In this document: piece by piece, positions 63,320-64,000 of the stretch
Layout: each line of letters opens with the position of its first letter
Numbering within the stretch: the stretch's first letter is position 1
Assembly (NCBI RefSeq): GCF_000421705.1
Contig: NZ_ATXN01000002.1
Span: 1,402,623-1,466,622 of the forward strand
From: Brevundimonas naejangsanensis DSM 23858
Lineage (GTDB): Bacteria; Pseudomonadota; Alphaproteobacteria; Caulobacterales; Caulobacteraceae
Reading direction: 5' to 3'
DNA: 64,000 nt
The notes under the pieces: generated by a model
Database searches by the model: none
The model's input: only the letters and a program-made list of their open reading frames with translations
Told to the model about the DNA's origin: nothing
Made by a program: the position numbers and the translations under genes

Positions 63320-63607
63320 TCACCCCACCTCGGTCTTCGCCTTCGCGATCTCGACCTCAGCCGTCTGCTTGCCCGTCTTGGCCACTTCCCAGGCTTTGCC
63401 GATGTAGAGCGCGCCGACACCTGCGAAGACGCCGCCGATGAAGATGGCGCCGTCGTTCCCGTTCTCAACCCGATAGGCGATCACGATGGTGGCCCACGAT
63501 GCGGCGAACGATGTTGCGATGATGGCGAACGGCCGAGCCAGATCGCCGATGAAGCTCTTGATGCGCTCAAGCCGGGTCGGGGGCGGCTGGATAGGGGTGT
63601 CCGTCAT
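63320..63607 (-). CDS. Holin-like phage protein
   Basis: 95 residues with two hydrophobic segments (PFAIIATSFAASWATIVIAY and GAIFIGGVFAGVGALYIG) and a charged C-terminal helix (KQTAEVEIAKAKTEVG). This fits a class of phage holins that permeabilise the inner membrane to release the endolysin. It overlaps the upstream gene by 4 bases (ATGA) and precedes the endolysin, with three divergent genes between. Confidence 0.7.
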   Translation of the reverse strand: MTDTPIQPPPTRLERIKSFIGDLARPFAIIATSFAASWATIVIAYRVENGNDGAIFIGGVFAGVGALYIGKAWEVAKTGKQTAEVEIAKAKTEVG

Positions 63608-63981
63608 GCTCCGGCTCCGTTCTTGACGCTAATGCCTGCGATAAAGGCGGCGATGCCGGCCACCAGCCAGGGCGCGGTCTGACGCAGCCAGTCGACCAGG
63701 GCCTTGGCGCCCTTCTGCTGGTCGCGGGTCCCCTCCAGATCATCGATCCGCTTGAAGGCGGCGGACAGGCGATCGTTCAGGGCTTCGATCTGACGTTCGT
63801 ACTCGCGCGCCTCCAGTTTGATGACCCGCTCGCGCACGTCATCGACCTTGGCGTTCATCCGCTCGACCTGACGGCCAAGCGCTGACACCGCGTCGGTCAG
63901 ACCGCGCATGGCATGGATTTCGGCCATGCTGACGGCCTCCGGCTTGGTGACCGGAGTGATGATCTCGTCGCCTGCGGACAT
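63604..63981 (-). CDS. Coiled-coil phage protein with C-terminal membrane helix
   Basis: 125 residues. The middle is a long coiled coil (GRQVERMNAKVDDVRERVIK, then EYERQIEALNDRLSAAFKRI), and one hydrophobic helix lies near the end (LRQTAPWLVAGIAAFIAGIS). This architecture is common for small phage proteins next to holins. It is the first lysis-side gene visible at the right edge and is coupled to the holin-like gene. Function unknown. Confidence 0.65.
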   Translation of the reverse strand: MSAGDEIITPVTKPEAVSMAEIHAMRGLTDAVSALGRQVERMNAKVDDVRERVIKLEAREYERQIEALNDRLSAAFKRIDDLEGTRDQQKGAKALVDWLRQTAPWLVAGIAAFIAGISVKNGAGA

Positions 63982-64000
63982 GCGGGCTCCTACGCGATGG

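Larger units (their letters stand above)
58338..64000. mobile_element. Left end of an integrated prophage (continues past the window)
   Basis: Border: tRNA-Gly fragment at 58290-58337. Content: many small plus-strand genes, DUF892 and cold-shock genes, then a phage lysis cassette on the minus strand (holin-like, GH19 endolysin, Rz, Rz1). The late genes therefore read leftwards toward this end. No integrase, capsid, terminase or tail gene is seen to position 64000. It could be an intact prophage or a remnant; the missing part is to the right. Confidence 0.85.

Overview
The window is high-GC, densely packed bacterial chromosome and looks like an alphaproteobacterium of the Caulobacteraceae, most likely a Brevundimonas-type genome. 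This rests on an FzlA-like glutathione S-transferase-fold cell-division protein, a TTAA-N7-TTTA CtrA-type box in front of it, conserved gene strings (uppP next to an NDUFA9-like reductase, trmD-rplS, def-fmt-truA, ydbH-ynbE-ydbL), the codon bias and the small interspersed palindromes. Species assignment is inference; no rRNA gene is present.

Layout. 1-8.9 kb: end of a NYN/LOTUS-domain protein, two small paralogous secreted proteins, cobT with a coupled phytase-like esterase, queG, fzlA, a CDF metal exporter, uppP and an NDUFA9-like protein. 9-17.7 kb: secreted amidohydrolase, M1 aminopeptidase, Bcr/CflA transporter and a tetR-emrB-emrA efflux operon with a clear palindromic operator. 17.7-18.6 kb: AT-richer patch with two small proteins, then tRNA-Leu(CAA). 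18.6-28.8 kb: aromatic and amino-acid catabolism (fumarylacetoacetate hydrolase family, isoaspartyl peptidase, 4-hydroxyphenylpyruvate dioxygenase, threonine ammonia-lyase) and envelope/quinone functions (DedA, DsbB, Coq7, FKBP). 28.8-36 kb: an iron-siderophore uptake island (Fur-like site, TonB receptor, binding protein, YncE-type beta-propeller, ABC ATPase and permease, Fes/IroE-type esterase). 36-45 kb: yciA, def, fmt, truA, a YidB-family protein, a 45-residue entericidin-like lipoprotein, a ThDP enzyme, a DUF885 peptidase-like protein, trmD, rplS. 45-58.2 kb: PA2169-family protein, tryptophan 2,3-dioxygenase, CHAP protein, acyltransferase, a solitary DNA cytosine methyltransferase, the YdbH-YnbE-YdbL envelope lipid-transport operon, an M23 peptidase and a TadE/TadG pilus pair.

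58.29 kb to the end: the left end of a prophage or prophage remnant. Its junction is a 48-bp 3' fragment of tRNA-Gly(CCC), the expected attachment-site scar. It then carries six small plus-strand genes, a DUF892 ferritin-like gene and a cold-shock gene, followed by a minus-strand lysis cassette: coiled-coil membrane protein, holin-like protein, GH19 endolysin, Rz and overlapping Rz1. Three small divergent genes sit inside that cassette. No integrase or structural gene lies inside the window, so the element continues to the right.

The strongest candidates for something under-described are the phage-borne small genes inserted in the lysis cassette and next to the att scar, the small secreted pair with the C-x6-GS-x-I-x-Q-x-VCR motif, the divergent small-protein patch at 17.8-18.3 kb, and the coupling of a beta-propeller to a siderophore receptor operon.
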